A stretch of 64,000 bases of DNA. It comes from an uncultured Lachnospiraceae bacterium. Its GTDB lineage: Bacteria; Bacillota_A; Clostridia; Lachnospirales; Lachnospiraceae. The stretch lies in contig CADCIU010000003.1 of assembly GCA_902801585.1 (NCBI GenBank), positions 62,001 through 126,000 on the forward strand. The letters are read 5' to 3'. The notes beneath the pieces are model-generated. The model had not been told where the DNA came from. It saw only the letters and a program-made list of their open reading frames with translations, and searched no databases. Of the stretch, positions 17,377-26,347 are shown piece after piece. A program made the position numbers and the translations under genes. Each line of letters begins with the position of its first letter. Within the stretch, counting starts at the first letter, position 1.

Positions 17377-18456
17377 TCATCTGTGCCTCCGGATCAACAT
17401 AAAGATCACCACCGGCGCGCCCAGGACCGATGTGACCGTGCTGATGCCCAGTTCTGTCGGGGAGAAGGCTGTGCGTGCGATTAGGTCGCAGGTCATGCAG
17501 AAGACCGCGCCCCCCAGATAGACAGCCGGGATCACGACCAGCGGTCTGTCTGTCCCCAGCGCGCTGCGGATCAGGAAAGGCACCGCGATCCCGACAAAAG
17601 ATACCGGCCCCGCAAAAGCAGTGACACATGCCGAGAGGATCCCGGAGAGCAGGATCAGTTCCATCCTGAAGCGCTTCACATTAACGCCCATACTCTGCGC
17701 ATAAGCCTCTCCCATCTGATAGGCGCCGATCGGCTTGGACAGCGCGAACACACAGACAAACGCGATCCCTGCGATCAGCGCCGCCGTGCCGGTGCCGCTC
17801 CAGTCCGCACCGGAAAAGCTGCCCTGCGACCAGCCGTGAAGATTGACGATATCCGCATCTTCCGCAAAGGTCACCAGAAACTCCGTCACGGCGCTGCAGA
17901 TGTATCCGATCATAATGCCTGCGACAAGGAGCGCCGCCATTTGGCGCACCGCCCTCGAGACGACAAGAATAAAGGCGGTGGAGAGCATAGCTCCGGCAAA
18001 CGCCGCAAGGATCAGCGCCCATGACGAGACCGCCCCGAACCTGCCGATGAAAATGATCATGACCACTGCGACGCACATTTTGGCGCCGGAAGAGATTCCC
18101 AGCACAAAGGGACCTGCGATCGGATTTCCGAAAAAGGTCTGCAGAAGAAACCCGGAGAGTGCCAGCGCTCCGCCCAGTACCGCCGCCAAAAGCAGTCGGG
18201 GCATGCGGATCCTCCAGATGATGCTGACTTCTTTCGCCTCCCCCTGCCGCATAAGCAGGATGCGCAGGATCCTGCTCACCGGAATGTGTACGCTTCCGGT
18301 ATTGATACTCAAGACGATCACTGCCAGAAAAGCCGCTGTCAGCGCGGCAAAGACCGCAAAATAACGGGCCCGCCGCACCGCCCCCGCGCGCACATATTCA
18401 CCACCGCCGGATCCCTCCGCGTGACTATTTTTTTCTCTGCTTTTTGTGTGCTCCAT
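17377..18456 (-). CDS. FecCD/BtuC-type ABC transporter permease
   Basis: A 359-residue polytopic permease of the cobalamin/siderophore type with about ten transmembrane segments. Family motifs include RLLLAAVLGGALALSGFLLQTFFGNPIAGPF (partial blocks: PRLLLAAVLGGALALSG and GNPIAGPFVLGISSGA) and GPVSFVGIAVPF. The ATG at 18456 with AGGGGA five bases upstream is chosen; an ATG 23 codons earlier would overlap the preceding gene. It lies between the substrate-binding lipoprotein and the ATPase-CbiA fusion, completing a BtuFCD-like importer. In this riboswitch-controlled operon the substrate is probably a corrinoid. Confidence 0.9.
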   Translation of the reverse strand: MEHTKSREKNSHAEGSGGGEYVRAGAVRRARYFAVFAALTAAFLAVIVLSINTGSVHIPVSRILRILLMRQGEAKEVSIIWRIRMPRLLLAAVLGGALALSGFLLQTFFGNPIAGPFVLGISSGAKMCVAVVMIIFIGRFGAVSSWALILAAFAGAMLSTAFILVVSRAVRQMAALLVAGIMIGYICSAVTEFLVTFAEDADIVNLHGWSQGSFSGADWSGTGTAALIAGIAFVCVFALSKPIGAYQMGEAYAQSMGVNVKRFRMELILLSGILSACVTAFAGPVSFVGIAVPFLIRSALGTDRPLVVIPAVYLGGAVFCMTCDLIARTAFSPTELGISTVTSVLGAPVVIFMLIRRHR

Positions 18457-18487
18457 CGCGATCCCCTGCTTCTCTCTTCTGCTCCCG

Positions 18488-20134
18488 TCAGTCCGGCGGC
18501 AGCTGTTCGAGAAAGACCATTTCATCTGTATCTGTACCGGTCAGCATTTTGTGTATGTCCGTGATCATCTGCACCGCCGTGTCCGGTGACTGGTACAGAC
18601 TGCGCCGCACCTGCCAGACATCTCCCGACTGTACGGCTTTAAAATCGAACAGGAGCGGCATCTTTCCGCACAGCTCACGAATACTTCCCACCGGACTCTC
18701 GATCGTCGCGTTATAGATCAAAAAGTCTGCGTCCTTGGCCGCCGTGTAGAATTCCTCCGCAGACAGGCGCACGGACGCGCCGTAGCCGCTCCCGTTCAGA
18801 AGATCCGTAAAAACATAGCGCCCACCGGCGAGTTCGATCATGTTGGCAATATAGTCGTCCGAGGCGCGAACGATCACATTCCCGTTTGAGGAGACAGAGA
18901 AAAAGGCAGCTGTCAGCCCTGTATCCGTATAATTCTCCGCTTCATTGAACTGCGCCCTCTGCTCTTTAAAGAACGCGTCCGCCTCCTCCGCGTGCCCGGT
19001 CAGCACGCCGTACAGCCTCACCCATTCCGTCCTTCCGAGCGGGTGCCTCTCCGTACTGGATGTATCGATCAGGACCGGGATCCCCAGTTCCTCCAGCTTT
19101 TCCTTCACTTCCGGCGCGTGCAGGATCATGATGGACTCCACCGCCAGGTCGCAGCCGGAGGAAGTCAGAAGCTCGTAGTCCGGCGCGCTGTACTTGCCCG
19201 CATAGACCATCCTTCCGTCTTCCAGCGCTTTTTTGGGCGCATCGATGTACCAGCCGTCGGCCTTTGTGCCGGTGAGCTTCACGCGGTCCAGCGCGCCGGC
19301 CGCATCAAACAGTGCCATGGACGAGGTCGCCGCCACGTAAATATTGTCCGGGCAGGCTCCCAGTACAGTGATCGAATCCGGAAGCTCCGCGGCCCATGCC
19401 GGATCACCGCTGTCCTCGTCCGGCGTCAGCAGATACTGTCCGCTCCCGTGGATGTCGATCAGGCAATACGCTCCCTTGGTCCCATCCGTCCTCCTGTAAT
19501 AATAGACGTCAAAAGCCTCTGCGTAATAAGTCTCCATCGCTTCGGTAAACGTAAATCCCGGCAGGACAGGCGGCTCAGAAGCGCTGTCCTCTCCCAGCTG
19601 AAAGGGAATGGACTCCGGGAATTCCTCCGCGTTCTCTTCCGTCCCGCCTGCGCCTGCCGCTTCGCTCTCACTCTCTGACAAGCTGATCAGCAGTGTGTAC
19701 TCGATCTCGTGCGGCTCAGACATTGCTGTCGTCAGGGCACTGATCGTCATCTCCTCATCGAGAAGGACCGGAATCCGGAAAACAGAAGTCCTCCTGTCGT
19801 CCTCCCCCGCATTTTCGGGCTCATACTGCACGCCGTCCGCTCTCACCCACTCATAATTCGGGCTGCTGAATTCGATCCGTGCTTCTGCTCTGCCTTGCCT
19901 CAGGACGACTTCCGGGCAGGTGATCTTCACCTTGCCGGTGCCGCCCTGTACCTGAAACGACGCCGGCACATAGCTTCCGTCCGGGCGCCCGGCGCCCGCC
20001 TCCTGTGAGGGCTCCGCCGTTTGCGCAGGTTCCGTCTCTTGTACCGGTTCTGCGTTCTGCGCCGCATGGCAGCCCGCGGCAGAAAGGATCACTGCCAGCA
20101 ATATGGAGAAGATCCTATATTTTCGTTTCGTCAT
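18488..20134 (-). CDS. ABC-transporter substrate-binding lipoprotein (BtuF/FecB-like)
   Basis: The 548-residue protein starts at an ATG behind AGAGGAAACAGCG and has a lipobox (SAAGC, Cys22). An acidic linker and an extra beta-rich N-terminal domain (about 60-180) precede the periplasmic-binding-like domain (about 220-545): ITVLGACPDNIYVAATSS, YELLTSSGCDLAVESIMIL and the late VWQVRRSLYQSPDTAVQMI. At nearly twice the usual BtuF length, it has a sizeable additional module of unknown role. Its place before the BtuC-like permease supports corrinoid uptake. Confidence 0.82.
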   Translation of the reverse strand: MTKRKYRIFSILLAVILSAAGCHAAQNAEPVQETEPAQTAEPSQEAGAGRPDGSYVPASFQVQGGTGKVKITCPEVVLRQGRAEARIEFSSPNYEWVRADGVQYEPENAGEDDRRTSVFRIPVLLDEEMTISALTTAMSEPHEIEYTLLISLSESESEAAGAGGTEENAEEFPESIPFQLGEDSASEPPVLPGFTFTEAMETYYAEAFDVYYYRRTDGTKGAYCLIDIHGSGQYLLTPDEDSGDPAWAAELPDSITVLGACPDNIYVAATSSMALFDAAGALDRVKLTGTKADGWYIDAPKKALEDGRMVYAGKYSAPDYELLTSSGCDLAVESIMILHAPEVKEKLEELGIPVLIDTSSTERHPLGRTEWVRLYGVLTGHAEEADAFFKEQRAQFNEAENYTDTGLTAAFFSVSSNGNVIVRASDDYIANMIELAGGRYVFTDLLNGSGYGASVRLSAEEFYTAAKDADFLIYNATIESPVGSIRELCGKMPLLFDFKAVQSGDVWQVRRSLYQSPDTAVQMITDIHKMLTGTDTDEMVFLEQLPPD

Positions 20135-20159
20135 CGCTGTTTCCTCTATTTACTGCTTA

Positions 20160-21578
20160 TTACTGCTTATGAGTTTTTAGCGGATCCGGCGCCGCGTCTG
20201 AGGTGACTGCCAGCGCAGCCGTGACGCCTCCCAGGCTCTGTTTTTCTGACAGAAGGACCGCGCCCTCTCCGGCCAGCCGCACCGCGCTCCGCTCGCATAC
20301 ACAGTCCACTCCCGTGACTCCCCGGACAAAATCGGATCCCGTGAAGGCCCCCTTGACTTCGTTGAGTTCCCCGGCACTGTAAAACGTCAGCGGAAGCTCC
20401 CATCTGCGGGTAAAATCCTGCAGTCCCGCCTCCTCCTTCTTGAGGTCGATGGACGCGGCGCCACAGAGCGCCTTTTTAAAGACGCCGGTTTTCTGCAGGA
20501 TCTGAGCGGCGGCTTTCTCGATGTCACCGGCCGGGATCCCTTTCCGGCAGCCGACCCCCAGTGTGACCGCGCGCGGGATCAGATAGAGCGCGTCCTCCCT
20601 GTCGCCGGGCTGCTTTCTGCAGGAGACGATGATGTCAGCCCCGCTCCGACAGGCCGTCTGCATAACGCCGCTTCTGTATTTTGGCCGCCCCGGTCCCATC
20701 CCTTGATCGTCGATTCCCTGCTCCCGGGAATTTCTCGCAGATGGCAGTCCCGCAGCACTTTCCGCATACAAAGTGACCGTCTCTCCGGCGAGAATACGCG
20801 CGGAGATCCTTTTGGCTTGTTCTCTGTCTCCGATCTGCAGCCCGTTCTCCGCGGCATACACATCGACCGCAAATAGGCCGCGCCCGTCGGTCGCCGTCGT
20901 AATGACCGGCTGTGCCCCCAAAACCTGTGCGAGCAATTTGCCCAGATCGTTCGCTCCGCCTGCATGGCCGGACAAAAGGGGAATGACGAACCTCGCATTC
21001 TCATCGACCGACAGCACGGCCGGATCCCGGAATTTGTCCCTCACATAAGGCGCGATACAGCGCACGGCGATCCCTGCGGCGGCAAAATAGACCAGCGCGT
21101 CCGCCTCTTCAAACCACTTCTTCGTGATCTCAGAGAATTTCGGGCCCTGCTCCGATCCGGGCACATAGGCACAGTGTCCCGTCTGCAGGATCTCAGCCTG
21201 CGGCAGTTTCTCCGCAAGTGCTGCCGCGGCGCGGTGCATCGCCTCAAAACCGCGCTCCGTACAGGCCATCATCACAATGCGGCGGAACTGCTTTCCTGCC
21301 TGCGCGGAAATGCCGTTGGCTGCAGCACTAAGTCCCGCCTCCTCTTTCCATTTGCCGATGATCCTGCCGTAGTTGTCCTTCAGGTGCGGGATGACACAGT
21401 CCGAGCAGTCCTTGATCCCCTTTTCGTTGTAACGGAAATTTCCTCCGCAGCGCGGTCCCAGCCCATAGAGCGGACAGTAGCAGAACAGGCAGTTGAACTG
21501 CCCCGGATCCGCGATCCGGTGACAGGGAAAGAATTCACATTCTGTATTTTGGAAAAAAGAATAGTGTTTATCCTGCAT
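20160..21578 (-). CDS. cbiG: Cobalt-precorrin-5A hydrolase with N-terminal Cys-rich small domain
   Basis: A 472-residue protein starting at ATG 21578 behind GGAGGAG. Residues 1-70 form a Cys-rich small domain (CEFFPCHR, CLFCYCPLYG, RCGGNF, CSDCVIPH), probably binding metal. The rest is CbiG, which opens the delta-lactone of cobalt-precorrin-5A and releases acetaldehyde: MMACTERGFEA, IPLLSGHAGGANDLG, ITTATDGRGLFAVD, then the C-terminal CobE-like part TLGVGCRKGIP and SEKQSLGGVTAAL. It overlaps the start side of cobD by 11 bases. The Cys-rich module could deliver or sense cobalt; that is inference. Confidence 0.92.
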   Translation of the reverse strand: MQDKHYSFFQNTECEFFPCHRIADPGQFNCLFCYCPLYGLGPRCGGNFRYNEKGIKDCSDCVIPHLKDNYGRIIGKWKEEAGLSAAANGISAQAGKQFRRIVMMACTERGFEAMHRAAAALAEKLPQAEILQTGHCAYVPGSEQGPKFSEITKKWFEEADALVYFAAAGIAVRCIAPYVRDKFRDPAVLSVDENARFVIPLLSGHAGGANDLGKLLAQVLGAQPVITTATDGRGLFAVDVYAAENGLQIGDREQAKRISARILAGETVTLYAESAAGLPSARNSREQGIDDQGMGPGRPKYRSGVMQTACRSGADIIVSCRKQPGDREDALYLIPRAVTLGVGCRKGIPAGDIEKAAAQILQKTGVFKKALCGAASIDLKKEEAGLQDFTRRWELPLTFYSAGELNEVKGAFTGSDFVRGVTGVDCVCERSAVRLAGEGAVLLSEKQSLGGVTAALAVTSDAAPDPLKTHKQ

Positions 21579-22641
21579 GATCTCCTCCGGTACCTGCAAT
21601 TTCCTCCAGTGCCCGCAGCAGCCGGCTGTTGTCCTCGGGGCGCCGGACGGCAATGCGGTAATCGCCTCTCTCAAGGCCCTCGTAGTTGTCACAGCGGCGG
21701 ATCAGAAAGCCTTTGGACAGAAGCGGTTCGAACAGCTCTGTCTCTGACGAGAAGAAGAGATAGCCGGCCTCTCCCGGAAACACCGCGAATCCAAGGCTGC
21801 TCAGTGCCTGCGCCATTCTTCTGCGCTCAGAAATGACGAGCCCGCGCGCGCTCTCCATATACGCTCTTTCCGTCTCCAGCGCCGCGAGCCCCGCGATCTG
21901 CGCCGGCACCGATACGCTCCACTCCGGCTGCTGCGCATGGACTTTCTGCAGGATCTCAGGATCCTGCGCCATCAGATAGCCCAGCCGGATGCCGGGCATC
22001 GCGAAGCGTTTGGTAAACGCGTCCAGGACCATGAGCCTTTTCGGGCGCTCCTCCCCGTCCGCCGCAAGGAGCCTTCGCATGGTGCGCTCCTCCCCGTCCG
22101 TCACAAATCCCAGAAAGCACTCGTCGACCATGAGCCAGATGCCCCTCCGCTCGCAGTCCTCCACGATCTGCATAAGAAGCGCGTGGTCGATCAGGTTTCC
22201 CACGGGGTTTGCCGGCGAGCACAGGATCGCCATGTCCGTCCCCGAAGTCAGGTCTTCCAGGTATCTCTGCGTCAGGTCAAAATTCTCCTCCCTCAAAAGC
22301 CGATGATACCGGATCTCTGCGCCCGCCCCCTCCGCCGCATGCCGGTAACCGGAAAACGACGGCGCCGTGAGCAGAATCCTGCGCGGCCTTACCGCTCTCA
22401 CGGCCGCCTCGATCAGTTCGGATGCGCCGTTTCCGCACAGGATCTGCCCCGCCGGGATGCCCGTGCTCCTCTCAAGGGCGTCCCGCAGCTCGCCGCAGTT
22501 CGGATCCGGATACTGTTCCAGCATCGCAAAGTGATCCCTCAGCCGCCCGCGGACCCCTTCAGGGATTCCCAGCGGGTTAATGTTGACCGAGAAGTCATAT
22601 TTGATTTTTGGTCTGCCGTAAATCTCACCGCCGTGGATCAT
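21568..22641 (-). CDS. cobD: L-threonine-O-3-phosphate decarboxylase (CobD family aminotransferase fold)
   Basis: A 357-residue fold-type I PLP enzyme that decarboxylates threonine phosphate to aminopropanol phosphate, the linker of the cobalamin lower ligand. Diagnostic stretches are HGGEIYG and DFSVNINPLGIP at the N-terminus, CSPANPVGNLID, and the PLP lysine in DAFTKRFAMPGIRLGY. Its start codon overlaps the preceding stop as ATGA. It supplies the partner substrate for CbiB in the same operon. A histidinol-phosphate aminotransferase is a related alternative but fits the context less well. Confidence 0.92.
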   Translation of the reverse strand: MIHGGEIYGRPKIKYDFSVNINPLGIPEGVRGRLRDHFAMLEQYPDPNCGELRDALERSTGIPAGQILCGNGASELIEAAVRAVRPRRILLTAPSFSGYRHAAEGAGAEIRYHRLLREENFDLTQRYLEDLTSGTDMAILCSPANPVGNLIDHALLMQIVEDCERRGIWLMVDECFLGFVTDGEERTMRRLLAADGEERPKRLMVLDAFTKRFAMPGIRLGYLMAQDPEILQKVHAQQPEWSVSVPAQIAGLAALETERAYMESARGLVISERRRMAQALSSLGFAVFPGEAGYLFFSSETELFEPLLSKGFLIRRCDNYEGLERGDYRIAVRRPEDNSRLLRALEEIAGTGGDHAG

Positions 22642-24788
22642 CTGTCTTCTCTCTCCCTGCTTTCCGCGTTCGCTGCATCCCCTGAAAAAGAAATCATAAA
22701 CACGGGATTACCTGCCCGGAGATAGTGATAGTTTCCCAGTTTCTCTTCCCGGTTCACGCTGATCTGGGCGCACTGTATGTCTTTGACCGGAAGTTTTTTC
22801 AGCGCGCACTGCAGCGCTGCCAGCGTCTCTGAAGTAATACAATTGACCACGACTCTGGCCGACGCGTTTTTGGCAAACACCGCCTCAAGAATGCTGCCGA
22901 TCTCTCCGCCGCTGCCCCCGACGAAAACATGGGACGGCGCAGGCAGATCCGCCAGAATGTCCGGTGCGCGGCCCTCGACGATCTCCATGTTCTGCAGGCA
23001 GAATCCGGCGCGGTTCTGTTCAAGAAGTTCCAGCGCTTCTCTTCTAAACTCCACAGAATAGACTTTGCCTTCCGGGCAGGTCAAAGCCGCCTCAACGCTC
23101 ACGGAGCCTGTCCCCGCGCCGATGTCCCAGACGACCGCCTGCGCGGTCAGCCCCAGACGGGACAGGGACAGCGCCCGGATCTCCGAGGAAGTCATCGGCG
23201 CTTTGCCCCGCACGAATGCGCCGTCCGGCAGTCCGGGCAGGACCGGTGTCCGTCCGGCCGCTTCATGCTCTATATAGAGAACATACAGCCCCTCCTTCGT
23301 AATCCCGGTGAGCTCCCGCGCCGTATATGCGCGGATCTCCTCTTCGGGGCGCGACAGCGCATACCCGCAGATCAGCTTCAGTTTTCCCAATACACCGCGG
23401 CCTGCGGCGTCCGCAAGAAGCTGGCCGGTTGTCCGCAGGTCCGCTGCGCCCGACAGGAGCAGAAAGCACTTCCGGTTTCGTCTCACCTGTCCCACGATGT
23501 TGCAGAAGCGGCCGTGAGAACTGAGGATCTTCCAGTCCTGCCATGGGATCCCCGCCCGCGCGGCGAACCAGGACACGCAGGAGACGCCGCAGATCATCCG
23601 GACCTGCAGTCCGCTCCGCTGCGCAGGATCGGGCTGTCCGCTCCGGACCTTTTCCTGCTTGATCTTTTCCAGCATAGAAGCAGCCCCGCTGTAGAACCCG
23701 CTGTCTCCGGAATAGAGGACCGCTGCCCGCCGCACCTGCGGATGCGTCTGCAGATAGGCCAAAACAGCGCCGCCCTCATAGACGGGCACAACGCGCTGCT
23801 CCTTCCCGGGCCCCCGCAGTTTCTCAGCATTGGCAAGCACGCTCTCAGCGCCGAACAATACTTCCGCCCCGGCGATCGCTTTCTGTGCCTGCGCGGTCAC
23901 TGCGTCCTGCGCTCCCATACCGATCCCGACCAGAAAGAGCGTCCTCTCCCCGACATCACGCGCGCCGCCGGTCACGTCGGATCCGGCCGCACCACCGGCA
24001 TGCCCGGTATGCGGCATACGGATCACTACGATGCCGATCCCGCACTTTCCGGCCGCCTCGAGCTTTTCCGGATATCCCCCTGCTGCTCCGGAGTCTTTAG
24101 TCAATAGCCACTGCGCCCCGGCATGCCTGATCATGGCACAGTTCATTTCCGTGTCGAAAGGCCCCTGCAGGGCAATGATCTGCCTGCCGGAAAGTCCTGC
24201 CTCCTCGCAGGCGCTAAGGCTCTCCTCTGAAGGAAGTACCCGCGCTGTGATCCTGGCCGGGTCTCCGAGCGCGTTTACAAAACGCCCCAGTTCTTTGCTC
24301 CCGGTCGTCACCAGAATATGACCCGGTACTGCGGAAAGGAATCTCCCCGCCTCCTCCGCATTATCGACATAATAGCATGCGCCCGCATTTGCGCGCCTGC
24401 TCCCCGATACCTCTCCGCTTTCCTGTGTTCCCCCGATTTTTTCAGCTTCCGGAGCTTCTGTTCCCGTCCCCTCCCTCTGTTGGCGAATACAAGGCAGGCC
24501 CGCCTGCCCGCAGGCCGCAGCGATCTCCGCGGAGACGATCTGCGCGTGCGGATGCGTGGCGTCGACCACGCAGCAGAACTTCCCGTCCCGCATCATTTGT
24601 GCCATCGCATCCCGGTCCATCCTTCCGACGCGGACCGTCAGGAGAGGATGCGGCGCGAGAACATCCCTGCCATAAGGTGTAGCTACGCTCACAGTACAGG
24701 GAACCCCCTGCGCGAGCAGGTGTTCCGCTGTCTTTCTTCCTTCTGTTGTCCCGCCGAAGATCAATACTTTCTCAAAATGCTCTTTCAT
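22638..24788 (-). CDS. cbiET: Triple fusion: precorrin-6A reductase, CbiE and CbiT
   Basis: The 716-residue protein contains CbiJ/CobK (about 1-275; VLIFGGTTEGRKTAEHL, VVDATHPHAQ, LVTTGSKEL), then CbiE (about 285-490; LFLVGIGMGAQDAVT, YSGDSGFYSGA), then CbiT (about 515-700; GKAPMTSSEIRAL, VVWDIGAGTGSVSVEAAL, FVGGSGGEIGSIL). Together they reduce cobalt-precorrin-6A, methylate C5 and C15 and decarboxylate the C12 acetate. CbiE-CbiT fusions are known (CobL); adding CbiJ at the front is less usual. The ATG overlaps the preceding stop as ATGA. Confidence 0.93.
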   Translation of the reverse strand: MKEHFEKVLIFGGTTEGRKTAEHLLAQGVPCTVSVATPYGRDVLAPHPLLTVRVGRMDRDAMAQMMRDGKFCCVVDATHPHAQIVSAEIAAACGQAGLPCIRQQREGTGTEAPEAEKIGGTQESGEVSGSRRANAGACYYVDNAEEAGRFLSAVPGHILVTTGSKELGRFVNALGDPARITARVLPSEESLSACEEAGLSGRQIIALQGPFDTEMNCAMIRHAGAQWLLTKDSGAAGGYPEKLEAAGKCGIGIVVIRMPHTGHAGGAAGSDVTGGARDVGERTLFLVGIGMGAQDAVTAQAQKAIAGAEVLFGAESVLANAEKLRGPGKEQRVVPVYEGGAVLAYLQTHPQVRRAAVLYSGDSGFYSGAASMLEKIKQEKVRSGQPDPAQRSGLQVRMICGVSCVSWFAARAGIPWQDWKILSSHGRFCNIVGQVRRNRKCFLLLSGAADLRTTGQLLADAAGRGVLGKLKLICGYALSRPEEEIRAYTARELTGITKEGLYVLYIEHEAAGRTPVLPGLPDGAFVRGKAPMTSSEIRALSLSRLGLTAQAVVWDIGAGTGSVSVEAALTCPEGKVYSVEFRREALELLEQNRAGFCLQNMEIVEGRAPDILADLPAPSHVFVGGSGGEIGSILEAVFAKNASARVVVNCITSETLAALQCALKKLPVKDIQCAQISVNREEKLGNYHYLRAGNPVFMISFSGDAANAESREREDR

Positions 24789-26290
24789 AATATCTCGCCC
24801 TGCAGGGCCTCCCTCTCATACCCGCGCGGAGTCACCATCCTGCCGCCGATACGTTTTGTCGACCTGCTGCCGATAAAGACCGTGGTAAACATGTCCGCCT
24901 GCAGATCCCGCAGCGCTTCGAGCGTGCAGATCTCAGAGGTCTCGCCCTCGCGGCCTATATTGCGGACCACGCCGCAGACCTGCCCGGCCGGCAGCGTCTC
25001 CAGCAGAATGTCACAGGCTTTCGCAAGGTGACCTGCCCGCTTTCTGCTGGACGGGTTATACAGTACAATGGCAAAATCCCCCTCGGCAGCCTTTCTCAGC
25101 CTCTTTTCGATCGTCTCCCACGGCGTCATCAGATCGCTGAGGCTGATGACGGCAAAATCGTGCACCAGCGGAGCGCCCAGGCGCGCCGCGCCGCTCAGGG
25201 CCGCCGTGACGCCCGGGATCACGCGGATCTCCACACCGGGATATTCCTGCGCCATTTCATATATAAGCCCGGCCAGGCCATAGACACCGGCGTCGCCGCT
25301 GCAGATGAAAGCGACATTGTTCCCGTCCGCTGCTTCTGAGAGCGCGAGCGCGCATCGCTCCTCTTCCCGGCGCATGGGTGTCGTGATCGTCCTCTTATAA
25401 GGAAAATGGTCCCTGATCAGATGCACATAGGTCGTGTATCCGGCTATGACGTCACTGTCATCGATCGCTTTATAGGCTTCCAACGTCATCCCGCTGACCG
25501 CTCCGGGCCCCATTCCGACGACCGTCAGGACCCCTTTCCCCGCCTTCCTGAACGCGGTCTCAAATGCCGGATCATACAGCTTTGACCGCTCATATCCGCT
25601 CTGTGCGACGACTTCGCCGACAATGATCAGCGCCGTCTTCGTAATGCCGTGTTCCTGCGCTGTCTGTGCCAATGAGCCGACGGTGCAGGTATATTTTGCC
25701 TCATCGGGCCAGGTCGCCTTATAGACGATCGCCGCCGGTGTGTCCGGGTCATACCCGCCGGCGATCAGCCGCCTGCTCAGCTCCCGGGTCATGCCTGCGC
25801 TCAGAAAGATCACCATCGCAGCGCCGTGTGCGGCAAACGCCTCTATGGTCTCTTTCTCAGGCATGGGCGTGCGGCCGGCCATGCGCGTGATGATCACGCT
25901 CTGGCTGATCCCCGGGAGCGTATACTCCATGTCCATGGCGGCGGCCGCGCCGCAAAAAGAGCTCACACCCGGCGTAGAGTCATACGGGATCTTCTCCGCC
26001 TCAAGAAGGTCCATCTGCTCCCGCACGGCGCCGTAAATACAGGGATCTCCTGTGTGCAGGCGCACCGTCGTCAGCCCTGCCTTTTCCGCTTCCCGCATCA
26101 CTGCGATCACTTCTTCCAGCGTCATTTTCGCGCTGTCATAAGCGCGGCAGTTTTCTTTCCTGTATTCCAAAAGGGCAGGGTTAACGAGTGATCCGGCATA
26201 AATGATCACATCTGCCTGACCGAGCAGCCTCTGCCCGCGCACAGTGATCAGATCCGGAGCTCCCGGCCCTGCGCCCACAAAATGCACCAT
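24785..26290 (-). CDS. cbiFH: Fusion of CbiF (C11-methyltransferase) and CbiH (C17-methyltransferase)
   Basis: A 501-residue protein with two SAM-dependent tetrapyrrole methylase domains. Residues 1-250 are CbiF (MVHFVGAGPGAPDLITVRG, AGMTRELSRRL, VYKATWPDE); residues about 255-495 are CbiH (LTVVGMGPGAVSGMTLEAY, FICSGDAGVYGLAGLIYE, VIPGVTAALSGAARLGAPL). They methylate C11 and C17 and contract the corrin ring. The ATG at 26290 directly follows GGAGGAGGAAT; an upstream in-frame ATG has no such site. Both active-site loops look intact. Confidence 0.93.
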   Translation of the reverse strand: MVHFVGAGPGAPDLITVRGQRLLGQADVIIYAGSLVNPALLEYRKENCRAYDSAKMTLEEVIAVMREAEKAGLTTVRLHTGDPCIYGAVREQMDLLEAEKIPYDSTPGVSSFCGAAAAMDMEYTLPGISQSVIITRMAGRTPMPEKETIEAFAAHGAAMVIFLSAGMTRELSRRLIAGGYDPDTPAAIVYKATWPDEAKYTCTVGSLAQTAQEHGITKTALIIVGEVVAQSGYERSKLYDPAFETAFRKAGKGVLTVVGMGPGAVSGMTLEAYKAIDDSDVIAGYTTYVHLIRDHFPYKRTITTPMRREEERCALALSEAADGNNVAFICSGDAGVYGLAGLIYEMAQEYPGVEIRVIPGVTAALSGAARLGAPLVHDFAVISLSDLMTPWETIEKRLRKAAEGDFAIVLYNPSSRKRAGHLAKACDILLETLPAGQVCGVVRNIGREGETSEICTLEALRDLQADMFTTVFIGSRSTKRIGGRMVTPRGYEREALQGEIL

Positions 26291-26347
26291 ATTCCTCCTC
26301 CTTTCGGAGCGCTGCGGTCCATCGCCGCACGCCGTGCCGCCCAAAAT

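Noticed and set aside
22929..24107. 392-codon plus-strand open frame opposite the cbiJ-cbiE-cbiT fusion
   Set aside because: Antisense shadow without motifs; the minus strand is unambiguous.
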